Assembly: GCA_016235445.1 (NCBI GenBank)
Contig: JACRLB010000030.1
Coordinates: forward strand, 1-64,000
From: Chloroflexota bacterium
GTDB taxonomy: Bacteria > Chloroflexota > Anaerolineae > Anaerolineales > Villigracilaceae
Direction: 5' to 3'
Length of the DNA: 64,000 nt
The notes below the pieces were generated by a model. The model was given only the letters and a program-made list of their open reading frames with translations. It searched no databases and was not told where the DNA came from. The translations under genes were made by a program, and so were the position numbers. The stretch's first letter is position 1. Each line of letters begins with the position of its first letter. Below, in pieces: positions 63,488-64,000 of this stretch.

Positions 63488-64000
63488 ATGAGCGCAATCA
63501 TTCTCGACGGTTCGATGGTGCATTACGAGGCTCTGGGACGAGGCCGCCCCGTTGTCTTCCTGCACGGCTGGGCCGGCTCATGGCGCTATTGGATCAACTC
63601 CATGCAGGTCGCGTCCACATCCTTCCGCGCCTACGCCGTAGACCTCTTCGGCTTCGGCGATACAAGCCGCGACCCCCTGCGCTACACCCTCGAAAAGCAG
63701 GCCGACCTCATCAATCGCTTTCTCGAAGAAATGGGCATCGGCAAAGTTGCCCTCGTCGGCCATGACCTTGGCGCGTTGGTTGCGCTTGCATTCATCAAGC
63801 AACAGCCAAAGAGCGTGGATCGGGTCATGGCAATCAACTGTCCGCTTGAGTATGATGCGCTTAATTCCCGAATGCGGACGGCCCCCGCGACGGAACTTGT
63901 CGAATGGTTGACATCCCGCACGCCCGAAGCGCTCGCCGCCCTTTCAGACGCCTCAAAGGTCGACCCGCAAGCTGTTTCTGTTTCGATGACCGGGCTCCAA
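63488..64000 (+). CDS. Alpha/beta hydrolase with Asp nucleophile (cut by window end)
   Basis: The first 171 residues are visible, open to the window edge. Oxyanion motif FLHGWAGSWRYW and nucleophile elbow VGHDLGALVAL give Asp93, the type found in epoxide hydrolases and haloalkane dehalogenases. It is a clear paralogue of the protein at 50827, which has Ser93 (HGWLGSWGLW, GHSMGG). It follows the receiver after 6 bases. The C-terminal catalytic residues are not visible. Confidence 0.85.
   Translation, partial: MSAIILDGSMVHYEALGRGRPVVFLHGWAGSWRYWINSMQVASTSFRAYAVDLFGFGDTSRDPLRYTLEKQADLINRFLEEMGIGKVALVGHDLGALVALAFIKQQPKSVDRVMAINCPLEYDALNSRMRTAPATELVEWLTSRTPEALAALSDASKVDPQAVSVSMTGLQ

Overview
The window reads as a chromosomal segment of a Chloroflexota bacterium, most likely class Anaerolineae. 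This is inferred from gene content and style: a complete 14-subunit complex I operon, dnaG next to a primary sigma factor, DUF4388/PATAN and V4R signalling proteins, a very large multi-GAF histidine kinase, lipoproteins with Thr/Pro-rich linkers, and intergenic DNA full of short repeats. No rRNA gene is present to confirm it. Coding density is high. Several promoters place TATAAT only 6-11 nt before the start codon, which suggests frequent leaderless transcription.

Region 1 (1-4300) is an accessory island. Repeated 5' fragments of one TIR-domain gene alternate with small defence or toxin-antitoxin (TA) type genes: two unknown small proteins, an RHH/Doc pair, a TIR effector, and an AbiEii-like nucleotidyltransferase pair. 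The last pair sits between a duplicated 5' end of the glycyl-tRNA synthetase gene and the intact gene. Region 2 (4306-12930) is core: fused GlyRS, a small secreted peptide, a membrane-anchored thioredoxin-like protein, DNA primase and the RpoD-type sigma factor.

Region 3 (13023-28749) is the nuoA-N operon for H+-pumping NADH:quinone oxidoreductase. It is interrupted between nuoE and nuoF by a HEPN/MNT pair whose HEPN gene looks frameshifted. Many spacers contain inverted or 7-bp-periodic repeats. A tRNA-Lys(CUU) with its own promoter and terminator follows.

Region 4 (29000-35751) holds housekeeping genes: a DUF554 membrane protein, cobalamin adenosyltransferase, a Het-C-like protein, yqeY, a PgpH-type HD phosphodiesterase, ybeY, dgkA and an endonuclease IV-like protein. 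Region 5 (35882-38133) is an AT-rich patch of secreted or lipoprotein genes, the last truncated by repeats. Region 6 (38252-48630) mixes regulators, a DinB-like protein, an SDR, an M23 peptidase, a subtilase under a c-di-GMP-I riboswitch, lipoproteins and a tandem GNAT protein.

Region 7 (48712-64000) is mostly codirectional. It contains a HAD phosphatase, DUF4388, a small GTPase, an alpha/beta hydrolase, a V4R protein, a left-handed beta-helix protein, an acyl-ACP-reductase-like enzyme, a receiver/degenerate-GGDEF protein, an 11-GAF histidine kinase, a receiver, and a second alpha/beta hydrolase cut by the window end. It looks like a signalling module joined to lipid-type metabolism.

The most unusual features are the 5'-end-duplicating cassettes, the heptad repeats (including those forming the GlyRS linker), small inverted-repeat elements that supply stop codons, and the reductase/signalling cluster.
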